Shown: positions 1-12,511 of the stretch, piece after piece | How the letters are laid out: each line of letters starts with the position of its first letter | How positions within the stretch are numbered: position 1 is the stretch's first letter | Assembly: GCA_016758965.1 (NCBI GenBank) | Contig: JAEPRB010000272.1 | Coordinates: 1 to 50,528 of the forward strand | Direction of reading: 5' to 3' | From: Circinella minor | Taxonomy: Eukaryota; Mucoromycota; Mucoromycetes; Mucorales; Lichtheimiaceae | Length of the DNA: 50,528 bases | Program-made: the position numbers and the translations under genes | Notes under the pieces: generated by a model | Seen by the model: only the letters and a program-made list of their open reading frames with translations | What the model was told of the DNA's origin: nothing | Database searches by the model: none

Positions 1-922
1 AAAGTATTGGGTATATTGATTACTATTTTATACATATATATTTGTTGCACAATAATACATACGTATTTGAACTTGTACAATGGTCTATATAAAAGAGGAA
101 TAAAAAATAGAATGACTCATACAAAAACCTTGCAACAAAGATACAGCGAAAAATACTCTCATCTAGTATAAATCAAGGAATGATTATAGTAATAAGTATG
201 TACTAACTTATCAAACAATTATACTATTATATGTGTCATTCCATTTCAATTATCCACTTTTCTTTGCTTTACTATAAATAATCCAATAAATAAACACTCA
301 CTGCCTCTCTTTGTGTGCTTTCATTAATATACTTGTAACATTTTTATCACTGTTGCTAACCTAGTATTCTTATTGAATTGTTGAATTTGGGTAATAATAA
401 TAAAAACGTGGTTTATTATTATGATAACACATCTTGTAATTTTTTTTTGTTACACTACCTATGTTTGTAACACGTGACTATATATGCACGCTTGGAATAG
501 TCCTACTTATTCAAAACCACAAACCTTACCCTTTTGAATTTCAAAAATAATTAAAGAAGTAACATCATGGGCAACTCAATTATTGAAGGTGTTTACAATT
601 GATTTAACACCATTGGAAACCCCCATTCAAGGCCATACACGCTTTTTTTTTACTCGTTGCCGATAGAGTCGTAATGCCAACCTTTAAATCCGCCATTGCT
701 ACCAAAACTTATTACTGCAGGAATAAATCAAATTGTGAATATATCTTCATTAGCTGTTGTGTTACCATGACAAAGTACTTTTTTTTTGGGGGGGTTCATA
801 CACACACCAACTTGTTGAAGAAGAAGCTATTCTTGTTATTCCTCATCGTAAAAAAAATTAAGTGGTTCTTCTACCTTTACCATGTTTATGACCCATCATC
901 TTTGGATTGATATGGAAATAAT

Positions 923-959
<37 letters not shown>

Positions 960-1557
960 AATATTGAAACATATAGCCGTCGAGATGAATGAATTGGAAA
1001 GGATGGATTTTGAATATTGATATTGGTAATTTGGCTGTCACTGTATTACAAGAACCCTATTAAAAAAAACATGGAGATGGTACTTGTGGATTAACTGGAA
1101 GTGTCATCACAACCTATACAACGAGTAACCGTTCTCAGCAAAAAAAAAAATGGATTGAGAACTCAAGTATGTTTAGATTTCACCAAAAGAAAAAAAAATA
1201 GGATTATTTGATACAAATAGGGGATGCCACATATTATGGCAATGGATTTCATATCACTTTTTTTCTAGGGCATCAATTACTGTCTCAGTTAGATTATCGA
1301 CTCTTTTAGGAAGCGAACCACAATCTTTTGAACAATTTCTTGATACATACGTAACAAACATGCTTTTCAAGAATAATATTAAAATACAATACGTATATAT
1401 TTTTTTTAAAAAAAAAAAGCCGAAAAGATTTTCTGTATCCATATAAATTAATACATAAAATATATAAAAGAATGTTTACAAAAAAAAAAAATAGAATAAT
1501 TAAATGTACGTAAGAAAAGAAATATATATATATATATACGTATATATATATATATAT
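1..1557. other. Gene-poor left end with possible decayed coding relics
   Basis: No intact gene is visible. The stretch is AT-rich with an A-run of about 22 at 932-953 and a TA-repeat block at about 1526-1556 that touches the 3' end of the LRR gene. On the plus strand several short peptide-like stretches appear between about 540 and 1350 in changing frames. One, at about 1268-1352, could be an exon because it follows TTTTTCTAG and is followed by GTAACA. The frames do not join, so I treat this as noncoding or decayed sequence. Confidence 0.4.
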
Positions 1558-3546
1558 TTAAAACCAATCCTCTTCAATTGCTTGTTGTTCTTTAGCTGCA
1601 TCTGCAGCAGCAACAATCCATTCAAATGATCCAAAATCAATCGGTGTAGGAAGAGGAGGTCGATTCATCATCGTTGCTGGACGTCGTTCAGCAATTTCTT
1701 TTGCTCGTTCTGAGTGTCTTTTCAAACATTGTCTAGAACAAAAACGAATGTTCCTAGCCACAGATGGATAACCACGATAATTTCTCAAATAGGTAGATGA
1801 TATCCATTCTCGTAAAAATGGTCCTTTACACACAACACAAGTAAAATTTTCACCTTGCTGATGAATATGAGAGAGATGAGTTGGTAAATAATGAGTTGGT
1901 ATTACCATCCTTCTTTTTGAATCTGGTGATGATGAAGAAGATTGTAGGATTTGTCGAAAAGCTATTTCGTAAAGTGAATTGACCCCTGGATCATGATTAT
2001 TGCTATTATTATTATTTTTGTTGACAGCTTGTTCTTGTTGATATTGTTCAGTTGACGAAGACGACGATAAATGATTCAATAGAATGTTTGATTGTGAATT
2101 ATTGTAGCTATAGTTATTATATTCATTCCTAATGTTATCTTCATAACTTTCTTCTACTTGTTCTACATGTTCGTCATTACTCCTATCTGAATCACTGCTG
2201 TTATTTTCAGAATCCGATGATAATGATGAGGATGAAATACTAGAATGTGTTGATCGACGACGACGACGCTGACGCTGTTGTTGTTGTTGCTGCTGCTGCT
2301 CAACACCTTCTGGTAGGAGAGGTCCTACACTTTGTTGTCCAGGGTACGATAAGGGATTACCAGTAATTACAACATCCAACGAACTATTTTCCAACAGACC
2401 TTCAGGAAACACATTGATCAAATTATAAGATACATCAAGCAATTTCAAAGTATCCAATTCTACTATATCTGATGGTAACCATGTCAATCGATTATTAGAA
2501 ACATGGATTGTTTTAATCTGCTGCCATTCAATCAATTTCTCCCCTAAAGAGTGTAATTGATTATACGATGCATCCAATGTTATTAATTTTTTTAAACCAG
2601 TCAATGAATGTAAATGACATAGCCTATTATGAGATATATTCAAAACTTGTATGGATGGTGGCCAATGGTTTGGTAATTCTGTCAATTGATTTCCTGAAAA
2701 TTCAGAACCCAATTGTAAACATGTTAATTGTGTCCAATTTTGAATTGTTTCTGGCAAGTAGGTCAATAGATTCCCAAATAATATCAAATGTTTTAAATAA
2801 GGTAACGCTGAAGGAAATTCAGGAGAAATTTCTGTGATTTGATTATCGGCTAAATTGAGTGAAATCAATTGATGCATTTGGAATAAAACAGGTGGTATCA
2901 TGGTGAAAAGATTAAATGACACGTTTAAAAACTTTAAATGAGGACATACGTTGGATAATATATCTGGTAATTCTGTCAAATTATTTCGTGTCAAATTGAG
3001 ATCTACCAAGTGATTGATAACATAATTACTTATCGTTCCAAGTGTTCGTGTAATGGCATCAGCACCCACACGACGGAGAATTAGAGATTCATCTGATCTT
3101 GTTGTTGTTGTTGTTGTTATTTCTTTTTCTTCTTTTTTTGTTAGGAATAATGATAATTCCTTTTTATCATTATTATTATGATTATGACGGGTTTCCATTG
3201 ATGTAGTAATATAATGATTCGTCGTCGTTGTCGTTGATTCATAGGATGTATCACAAAAAGCATATGCTTTTTCTTGTGAACGTGATGTCGATGATAATGA
3301 CGACGTTAATGAAAAAGGTTCTTGGATGGAATTTTCAAAAGAAGTATTTATGTCTGGTGTAGGTGGAGGGGAAAATGTTTGACGTATTAAAAAACTACTA
3401 AGTTCACCGATTGCTGAAACAAGTGGTCTAAGAGTTGGAGAAACTGTTGTTGATGCTGAGGATGATGAATTATTTTGTTGATGCCATGTGGATTGTAAAA
3501 TAACACCTGTAAGAGTTCGTCCTCCAGCCAAATAAGTTAAAGCCAT
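1558..3546 (-). CDS. Leucine-rich repeat protein with C-terminal Cys-pair motif
   Basis: Single-exon gene of 662 codons. Residues about 1-165 are Ser/Thr-rich and low complexity. Residues about 180-405 form some ten leucine-rich repeats of the LxxLxLxxNxL type (for example LNLTRNNLTELP and LNISHNRL), an expected protein-binding horseshoe. A Gln tract followed by an Arg run (about 420-436) and a Ser/Asn-rich linker come next. The C-terminal about 90 residues carry CVVC and, about 35 residues later, FCSRQC, which could bind zinc. Fungal LRR proteins with this layout are known but mostly uncharacterised, so no enzyme activity is assigned. The start is the first Met of the open frame; the upstream sequence is pure A/T. 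No intron is needed. The family call is firm; function is unknown. Confidence 0.82.
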   Translation of the reverse strand: MALTYLAGGRTLTGVILQSTWHQQNNSSSSASTTVSPTLRPLVSAIGELSSFLIRQTFSPPPTPDINTSFENSIQEPFSLTSSLSSTSRSQEKAYAFCDTSYESTTTTTNHYITTSMETRHNHNNNDKKELSLFLTKKEEKEITTTTTTRSDESLILRRVGADAITRTLGTISNYVINHLVDLNLTRNNLTELPDILSNVCPHLKFLNVSFNLFTMIPPVLFQMHQLISLNLADNQITEISPEFPSALPYLKHLILFGNLLTYLPETIQNWTQLTCLQLGSEFSGNQLTELPNHWPPSIQVLNISHNRLCHLHSLTGLKKLITLDASYNQLHSLGEKLIEWQQIKTIHVSNNRLTWLPSDIVELDTLKLLDVSYNLINVFPEGLLENSSLDVVITGNPLSYPGQQSVGPLLPEGVEQQQQQQQQRQRRRRRSTHSSISSSSLSSDSENNSSDSDRSNDEHVEQVEESYEDNIRNEYNNYSYNNSQSNILLNHLSSSSSTEQYQQEQAVNKNNNNSNNHDPGVNSLYEIAFRQILQSSSSSPDSKRRMVIPTHYLPTHLSHIHQQGENFTCVVCKGPFLREWISSTYLRNYRGYPSVARNIRFCSRQCLKRHSERAKEIAERRPATMMNRPPLPTPIDFGSFEWIVAAADAAKEQQAIEEDWF

Positions 3547-4793
3547 AATTATATATAATTTTTATTACGTATTTTTTTTTTTTAAAAAAAAAAAAGAATC
3601 AATGTAAGAAGAGGGAGAAAGTGGAGGCAAAAAAAAAAAAAATATTCAGGAAGAAAGAATGGGAAATAAAAAGTGAGTTCATTAAAAAACAATCTGATAA
3701 AATATATAATGTACATATTGAGTATCTATTTTTACCATTTACCACCACCAACACGCATGCATAATCAGATTCTGATGAATAGTTTATCAATCCGGCGTAA
3801 TTTTTTTTATGATTATGATATAATAACGTAAATAATTATGCATATTATTGTCTTAAAAAAAACAGCTGACATTTTTCTTTCTATTCGTCGTTTCTCTTTA
3901 TCACCTGGATAATATATATATACGCTAACCTCACGTACAATATATTATATCAAGATGGCCAACATGACATACGTAATGTTTATCTGAATCGAACATAATA
4001 CTCCGTTATAGCCTTCCTTCCATATATCAAAAAGAACCTATTTTCAGTATAAAACAATACTTATATTAATAAAATTATTATTAAACACAATACGAATGTA
4101 TACAAGTTTCAATGATGATAACAAAGTGAATATGAGCAAATTTTCCTACTACTTGGACAAAAATATAATATATCCCTTTATCTATTATACTTTTTGGCAA
4201 TATGTAACACAGTACGTACTATATTACACGAAGAAAATGTCAGCATAAATGTAATATATAGTCTATATGTACGTAACACTAAATAATAGTTAATAATTTT
4301 TTTTTTACGAGTACCGGAAGATATCAAAACTTTTCAAGTCCCAAACCAATTATCAATATTAATTATTTATCTTTCTCTTTGGTATGAATCAATCTGGTTT
4401 TTTTTTCTGATAAAACAATATAAAAATAAAGCATCTTATTTTTTGAAATTATACGAGAGAGAGAAAGAAAAAGAAAAAAAATATTTTTTTTTGTGGGGGG
4501 GGGATAATATGAGCAAAGGGGGGGGGTGTTTTTGAGAATAAAGTAAAGAAAATATACGAAAAAAAAAAGAGAACAAAAGAGAACAAAAGATATAAAAAGG
4601 AAAATAAAACAAAATAAAAGAAAATGATGCTATATGTACACAAGTAAAAGTAGTATCATGGTAAAAAAAAAAAAAAAAAAAAAAAAAAAGAGTTAAAGGG
4701 GTTTCGAGACGGGGTAAGTGAGAAAAAGAAAGAAAAAAAAATAAAGTGTGATTTGTTGTGTGTATATACCTCCGAAAAAAAAAAAAAACTTAT
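3547..4793. other. Intergenic: LRR promoter side and HSF 3' side
   Basis: About 1.25 kb lies between the start of the minus-strand LRR gene and the stop of the minus-strand HSF gene. It is AT-rich, with runs of A (about 4662-4689), G runs at about 4494-4503 and 4519-4526, and several TACGTA hexamers (for example at 3970 and 4213). I see no coding frame with protein-like composition. Confidence 0.6.
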
Positions 4794-7700
4794 TCACAAA
4801 GAAGGATCGGTAGGAGGAAATGGTGGTTGATTTGTTGGTGAAATATTATTATTTGTTGTTGTTACATTATTAGTACCAGTTGTATTATCTTGTTGTTGTT
4901 GTTGTTGTTGAGAATTATAAAGACCACCAACAAAAAATGGATTATTATTATTATTATTTGTAGCTGAAGAAAATTGTGAATGTGTTGTAGTAGTAGTACT
5001 AGTTGTAGTACCACTGACATTATTAACAGCTACTGGTGGTGGAACGGGTGGTTGATTCATTGGTACTGGAACAGGTACTGGTACAGGAATTGGTATAAAT
5101 TGTTGTTGTTGACCTGCTAAACCAGCAGCAGAACTTGCTGCTGCCATGTTTTGATACAATGATTGAAGTACTTGTGGATGCATCATTTCCGCTGATAACA
5201 TATTGGGTATACCTATACTAATATGATTAGTATTATTGTAATCATAAATGATCGTTCGATTTTATAATGTGCTATCTATTTAACACTCTATAATCGAAGA
5301 CGAACCTCCATCATCATCAATTTGACTATTATTATTATTTTCACTATTGTTATTATTATTACCAGTAGGTATGGTTGCAGCTGGAAATGATGAAGAACCC
5401 TGTTGTTGTGGAGCACCAAAACGGCCACCACGTTGATGGTAAAAATCAAAGGACGGGTGAGCATAATTATTATTTAAATTACTTGTAATGCTAGGACCAA
5501 ATGTTTGAAACAAGGTGGTCAATAACGGACTTACACCAGTATTAAATAATTGTTGTGCTGCTATCGACGCCGCCGCCGCTGTCGCCGCCATGGATGGATG
5601 AGTTGTTGTAGCACCAGGTAATTCATTTCCAGTTCCTAAAGGTAATTGTGGTGGTAATGATGAAGATGTAGATGATGATACAGTAGAAGGGGTTGTCGTT
5701 GCTGTTGTAGGAATTTGACTACCACCAATAAAAGGAGCTGTTGATAAATTCATGGGTGGTTGGGGAGTTACTGTTGTTGGCCCTGTTCCTACTAATCCTC
5801 CTGGTACAGATGCTGCTGTTACAGTACTTAGTAACGGCATTCCTCCTATCGTTGTTGCTGTTGTTGGGATGGGCCCTACTCCAACAGAAGAAACACTTGC
5901 CTTACCCTTTAATGGTTGTGAAGTATCATACTTATTTGTAACATGAGATCCACCTGCCAATTGATATAATTGAATCTTATCATCTCGTGATGCACCTGTT
6001 AGAAAATCCGTACGACTTCCAGAAAAAAAATGATGATCATTCATTCCACTATATTCGGATTCACTAAATTGGGTTGTATCCAAACCAATATTAGCTGCTA
6101 ATGATTCAATATCAAATTGTAAATCATCAATATCGTTTGTAATGGATTCAGCACTTCGTGTAGCTGTATCTAATGTTTCTTTAAATGTTTCCACATCACG
6201 ATGATATGTTTTTGGAGAAGCAGACATTAAAGGTTCTTGTTGATGGTATAAGTCAGGATGATTTCCACCATCACTATTATTAAAATTAGTATCCTCTTGT
6301 TGGGACATTTGCATCATGGATGGAGCATTAGAAGAAGAAGAACCTGGATCATTCATAGAGGAACCTGTTGTTCCCATATCACGTGAAATAGTTGAGTAAT
6401 GTAATCCCAATATAGTAGCAAGTGCATTTTTTAAATCTGTGTTACTTGTATTCTTGTCAGGTTTACACCTACCCATACTATCATTATTATCGTTATTTCC
6501 TCCTTTTTTACTTGTATTACTTGTATTACTACTACTACTACTACTACTTGCAGTAGCTGTGGTCGGATCCTCTTGCTTGGGCAAACCAACTAAACTGGCA
6601 GCTTGTTTGATTAGCGCGGTGGGTAATAACGCATCAAGTAATTGTCCTATATTATTTTATTTTTTTTTATGTTTTTTTTTTCGGCCAAAATATAAAAAAT
6701 AAAGAAATAATAGAGGGGGAGGGAGAGAGCAAAAGTGATAGATAATAGATAATAGATATAATTTTTCCGACAAAACAGTCGGTTTGATCAACGCAAATTC
6801 TGAAGAGTTATTTTTTTAAAAAAAAAATTTCCCCTTCGCTAAGTTGATCGAAATAGCAAAAAACACCCTCTCAAGGCAATATATATATTGTTGTTGTTGT
6901 TGTTGTTCATATACCCTTCCATCCCCCTCCCTCCCTCCCTCCTTTCCATTATCCTTTTTTTTTCCCAACCCATTTTATGATATATATCTATTTCTATATA
7001 TATAAAGATGTTAACGTACCAGTTGGTGTTTGTCCCAAAATATTTTGTTTTTCCTTGTTTAAAAGACTAATATATTCATTATTCTTTCCCAACATAAAAG
7101 GACCACTCATTTGAGCTGCTGTAGCTGCTAAAAGATTATTTTCACTTGAAAATACAGCTGTTAAAAATTGTAATATTTTTTCAATCACTTCTTGATGTCG
7201 TTGATGTTTTTCTCTTGCTTCCAATGATTCTTGCCAAAGAATTGAATTATCTCGTTGTAATGAATGTAAATCATGTGTGATTGTTTGTTGATGACTTCGA
7301 ATAGATGTAATTTGTTTAACAAGGGATGATAAAGAGATTGCAACATCATTTGCATCACCATTATTTGAACCTTCTTTATCTTTTTTTTTACGTGTCACAA
7401 GAATTAATAAATCAGGTCTTCCACGTCGAAAATTAGCATGATTAAATTCCCATATTTCACGTTCAGTATCTGGAAATAAGACACCTTGTTGAACAGTTGG
7501 AATTTTATGAAAATCATACATATTAAGTTGTCGAACAAATGAAGCAAATGTATTATGTTTATAAAAACGTGGTAAAATTGTTTTGGCGAAATGTTCATGT
7601 CGTTCCACTAAAAATAAAAAATAAAATAAGTTTTTTTCTTTCTTTTTGCTTCTTTTTTTTTTTTTATTATTTTATACACTTATTTCCCACCCTAATCAAT

Positions 7701-8441
7701 AATCTTTTTCTGTCTCATTCCCCCCCCACACACACCACCTCACCCCAAAATAACAAATAATAACTTTTTTTTTTCGATATACGCACAAACACACAAACAT
7801 ATTCTCGAGTTTAACTTGACTATGATCACTAATAATACACTTCCCCCTTTCCCCCTTTACGCCACAAAATCCGAAAATCACACATCCAATCTTTTTTTTT
7901 TTTTTTTTTTTTTACTTACCAATAAAAGATGCACCATCAGCCGACCAACGAATAAGACTATCAGTTGCAGGATCATCTACCATACTAATAATATATTCAT
8001 AATACTATTTAATATTCATAAATAATATATAGATTATAAATTCATTTTACATAAACAAACTAACCTATATAATTTGTTGAGAAACGCGGGTACATTACGT
8101 TGTACAGATATAGGTGTAGCACTTTGCATTGTTTTTGTTAATTGAGTTGATTGATCCATTTCATTGCCTGACTCATCATCTTCATCTTCTTCTTCTTCAT
8201 CGTTTTCTTCTATTCCTGCTGTTACTGCTATTTGACTACCAATATTAACTTCTTGTTGTTTTTTCTTTTTATTTTTAGACATATCTGAATTTTCTAATAA
8301 TTCGCGTGATGTTGAAGAAAGTTCTCGTTTTCTACTTGATAAAGTAGGTCGAGTAGGTGTTGTTATCGTCGTCGTCGTACTATTGTTGTTGTTGTTTTCA
8401 TTGCTTGCGGCCTTAGTTGGACGACCAGAAGAACGACGCAT
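4794..8441 (-). CDS. HSF1: Heat shock transcription factor (HSF family)
   Basis: Exons 8441-8065, 7984-7920, 7607-7020, 6646-5287 and 5217-4794 join in frame to 937 residues. The HSF DNA-binding domain spans about 117-222 and is split over exons 1-3: FLNKLYRMVDDPATD, LIRWSADGASF, then FASFVRQLNMYDFHK, the recognition-helix signature. A heptad-rich HR-A/B trimerisation coiled coil follows at about 235-305. The N-terminus is acidic and basic low complexity; the C-terminal half is Ser/Thr/Asn/Gln/Pro-rich, as expected of an activation region. HSF binds nGAAn repeats as a trimer in the nucleus and drives chaperone genes. The last intron is ambiguous: the donor/acceptor pairs 5286/5218 and 5284/5213 both keep frame, and without splicing the protein ends at a TAA at 5282-5280. 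The family call is near certain; the last exon is less so. Confidence 0.92.
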
Positions 8442-9409
8442 TGAAAGTTATAAGTTTCTCTTTTTTTTTTTTTTTTTTTTTTTGGTTTTATTCTCTTAAT
8501 TATAGATTTATCTATATTTCCCCCCAAGTTTAATCGAAATAAAACAAGTTAATAAAGACTTTTTTTAACAAAAAGAAAGAAAAAAAAAACAAAAACTTTT
8601 TTTTTCAAATTGTTTCACCTTATAAAAAAAAAATTACGTGTATTTTTTTTTTTTTTTACTTCGAACTAAATTCAAAAACTTTTTGGTATATAATAATAAT
8701 AATAATGATAATAAAAAGTGAAAGAATTGGTATCTTAATAAATTGATGTAAAAAATAAAATAAAATAATTACACTGATTGAATTTCAAAGATAAAAAAAA
8801 AAAGAATAAAGTGAAGAACAAGTCGAGACACTTCTTTTTTTTTTTTTTTGACAGTCGTTTTAGTTTTACTCTATAACTCCTCCCCCTTTTGTCCTCTTCA
8901 CATACAACGCGTGTATACCCAGTCCAAATTTTCGGTGAATCGAATTCTAAACACTAAAAAAAAAAAACCCTCCCCCCATCTAGTTTGGTATAAGTTATCA
9001 ATATCAAAAGATTCCTAGCTTATACCATGAATAGAACTCTTTTATATAAAGAACTTATTGAACATACATACTTGAACAAAAAAAAATCAAAATTATCTGT
9101 TGTTAGTATTGATGGCTGTTACGTATTGTATCTGCATCTTTAAGTTTATTTATTTACTGATTATATATGTAATACAAGATTATACCACTGTGACTGATCT
9201 ATAAAAAAACAAGGTTTGTTGTGTACATTAATCAATCCAAGTTTCTTTTATTACGTGCCTGTGTTCCTGAATTGTATTGTATTACTTTGAAGAAAAAAAA
9301 AAAACTCTTTTATTTTATGAGAGAAGAATCCTTTTGTTTTTTTTTGTTCTTTTACTACTTTGTTCTACTTGTACTTTATTTTATACAATCAATTATATCT
9401 TTTTTTTTT
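8442..9409. other. Intergenic: HSF promoter region and PFF1 3' flank
   Basis: About 970 bases upstream of the HSF start, made of A/T homopolymers (T-runs at 8461-8483, 8644-8658 and 8835-8849). A TATATAA lies near 9045. I looked for heat shock elements (alternating nGAAn/nTTCn with 2-nt gaps) and found only a poor cluster near 8930-8948, so autoregulation is not supported by sequence. No gene seen. Confidence 0.5.
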
Positions 9410-12400
9410 TTATGATAAATCTAATCGATTATAATAAACTAATGAAAGCCCTTGACCTCGTAATAATAAAGTATTTGTATCATCCAAATGTTCATGTAAA
9501 TAACTGAATGCAGGAATTTGACCTTGACTCCATTCATCATAGAAACATCCAATAGCTGCTGTCAAGTTCATATTACTTTTATCATCTGTTGACATGGTAT
9601 CCTCCTTTTTACTTTTATATTCTACACCCCATTCTACAGGTTGACCATATTGAAGATTATATGTAATTAAAGAACCCACAGGTTGATCTTTTTCAGTTTC
9701 CATATTTTGAGCCCATGCTTTTGTAATTCTTTCTTTTTCACCATCCAATTGAATACGACATAGTAAACTGTTTTGTGATGTGAATGAAATATGGATTTGA
9801 CATGTATCATCATGACATTGTTTATCCTTGATAGTCATAGACATTTCATTCGGTTGATCTGCATAAATAGGTACCAAATTTGTTTCATAAAAACATTGAA
9901 TTCGATATTTCTTGAAAGTTTCACAACGAAGAGTATCTAATTCATGCGTGGGTAATACTTTTTGTAATTCAAGAGCAACACCAGGAACACCTGTGATGGA
10001 AACAGTCGATACTCCAGTAGTGCTATTATATTCTTGTGCAAAGATAAGTTTGTTAGGTGACCATGTATTATTAAATGAAGGAAGAACACAGCATATGGCA
10101 AATGTAAGAACCAAAGTAGTCAGCATCACCAAGGAAGCAAATCCTTTTTGACCAGCCTTATTAATCCATGGTTGAAGTTGCATTGACATCAAAATAATTG
10201 GAAGAGCTAATAAACCATATACTATATACCACCAATCAAAAAGAGGTATTAAATAAGAAAAAAATCAGTAATAAAGTTCAGCATACACCTAATATATAAA
10301 AAAAAATTATTTACCTGCTATTTCAGGGGTACCATCCACAGTAGAATGACGCATTGAATCCATTATCAAAAAGGTTTGATCCAACATCATAGTAAATGGT
10401 AAACCCATTTGAATCAAAAATGAAAGTGCTAAAGATAAAACACTTCCCGAAGGTGTGATGACATGGTATAAAATACAACCGAATGCATTACCAATAAAAG
10501 AAAACATGGCAAAATACAAGACAGCCACATGTTTTGAACCTGCATAGGTACTAAAAATCAACATGATCCACCAAAATAAAGTTAAACCATAAAAGTTGGT
10601 TTCAACAAGAGATAATGGACCATGTAAACTTTTCATTTTTGAAAGTAATAATTGAGATGATAGAACACCTAATACACCCGCAAGAAACATGTAAAATCCA
10701 ACGGCAATGATATTGGCATAGGTAACCTATTTATATAATTTTTTTTATAGTAATACGTAGTCAGATTGGCGTTCTATTGTTTTTTTTTTTCTTGGATCTT
10801 TCTAATTCATAATAATGATCATCATTTAATACTTTACCAAAGGATTTATTTTAAGTAATCCAAAAGCCGAAATACCAACAAATAATACAGTAACAAAAAA
10901 TGCAAAAAGAGTAGCAATAAATTCTTGAATAACAACCATTGTTCGTTTCACAAGATAGTCAATAGATGTACTATTATGATGTTGATTATTGGCACTTAAT
11001 AATGTCCAAATCAAAGCCAATAAAGGAGTAATAACCAAAGCAATAGCATTTCCAAGACCATGGACATTAAAATTATAAGCAAACATGATTTTACCCAATA
11101 TATCATAATAAACTAATTGAGTTTCTTGTTCTTCATCAAAAAATCCATTTGTTTTATCAATAGCTTGTAAAGTAGCTAATACCATTTGACCCATATGTTG
11201 AACTGCATTGGGAGTTGTATAATTTAAATGATCCAGTGGTGTATGATAATGAGATCGAGGAGCATAGAATGCAATATCCATACCAGGTAGTCCTGCCGCT
11301 TCAAGTATTGTATAATCTGTATCACTATATTACAAATTAAATATCTCCGCTTGAAATACTCTCTTTCTTTTGTAAATTACCTTTTTAAAAGACCAAGACT
11401 AAACATATCATTACCCAAGGGTGTTGCATGAACTAATGGAGCATTCGAAGCAAGTTTTTTAGCTGCTTGTAAACTACTACATCGAAAAAGTAAAGCACGT
11501 CCTCCTGCACCTGCTCCCTCTAATAAAAATAATAAAATAAAACAAATAATAACGTTTAGACTTTATAATTAATATATTAATATATATATATTTACATACC
11601 AAGATTAAGAAAAAGTTTAACAGTGTGAAACCATGGATGTTGTATAAATTGTTTAGAACCCATTAATCCACCTTCTTCAAAATTATTAAATAAAAAGATA
11701 ATCGTTTTCTGAGGTGGATGTTGAATATAATAACGTAATAATTCCAACATGACAACAACGCCCATACCATCATCAGTCACACCATAACTTGTTGGTACAC
11801 TATCTACAGTATAAATTATATAATCTTAATCTTATGTATGTTGATGGAATATATCTATATATTTATATTTACCATAATGAGCGTTTAATAAGATAGAATC
11901 ATTCGATCCAGATTGTCCATGAATACGTACAAGTAAATTACGTGATGGAATAATCCAATGTTCATCTAATATTTATATATAATAATTCAGTCTTTGTTTT
12001 TTTCTTCCTTCCTTCCCTCCCCCCAACTGGATTTTCATCCCTTTCCATAAATAAATATATATATAAAACAAAGCTTACTTTCAGAATACCAATCACTTTT
12101 TGTAGCAATGGTAATTGTATCATTGGTAATAACATCCACTTTGATACCATTTAATTTAGCTTCATTCTTAAAATCCAATGCAATTCTATCTAACCATTCT
12201 TTCATATCAATATTGGCACGTGAATTGACTGGATGAGGTTCTGTTAATTGAGATAAATATGTATTATAGGCATGAATACCAGGAAATCCATCTATCACTG
12301 CTGCTGCATTATCAGAAAGTGGAATAGGTAATGACGAACGAATAGTATAAACTAATACAGTCAAGATGACAAGGAATCCAAATGTAAAACCATAGGTTTG

Positions 12401-12511
12401 TAAAGTTATTTTTCTTTTATTATTTTTATCATGTCGAACACCTCCTTGATGACCATGCGATTGGGTTAAAAGAGGTGTTTGTTCATTAATATGATCATTA
12501 TCACCCAACAT
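9410..12511 (-). CDS. PFF1: Vacuolar membrane M28 zinc metalloprotease (Pff1 type)
   Basis: Seven exons: 12511-12079, 11965-11873, 11803-11600, 11519-11381, 11324-10838, 10726-10315 and 10221-9410, giving 859 residues, within the usual size of the family. A cytoplasmic N-terminus with a dileucine-type sequence (QTPLLTQ) precedes a membrane helix at about 40-60. The M28 aminopeptidase domain then shows the expected zinc and catalytic residues: NAHYDSV, VTDDG, FEEGG, the SDTDY aspartate and the SHYHTPLDH histidine. Six or more membrane helices follow (exons 5-7), then a lumenal C-terminal domain with Asn-linked sequons. This is the Pff1 architecture, an integral vacuolar membrane protease. Exon 7 uses acceptor TATATAG at 10222, because a nearer AG at about 10288 would lead straight to a stop. 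The exact substrate is unknown. Confidence 0.92.

Noticed and set aside
674..910. 78-codon plus-strand frame as a gene
   Set aside because: It is Phe/Lys-rich from homopolymer runs, has no domain, and overlaps stretches that look coding in another frame. It is better read as relic or chance.
8920..8950. Heat shock element in the HSF promoter
   Set aside because: GAA/TTC units near 8930 are spaced irregularly (gaps of 3 and 0 bases), not the alternating 2-base gap pattern.
10222..10314. Acceptor ATATTAG near 10288 for PFF1 exon 7
   Set aside because: It would put a TGA in frame after two codons; acceptor TATATAG at 10222 keeps frame and gives the membrane-helix sequence expected.
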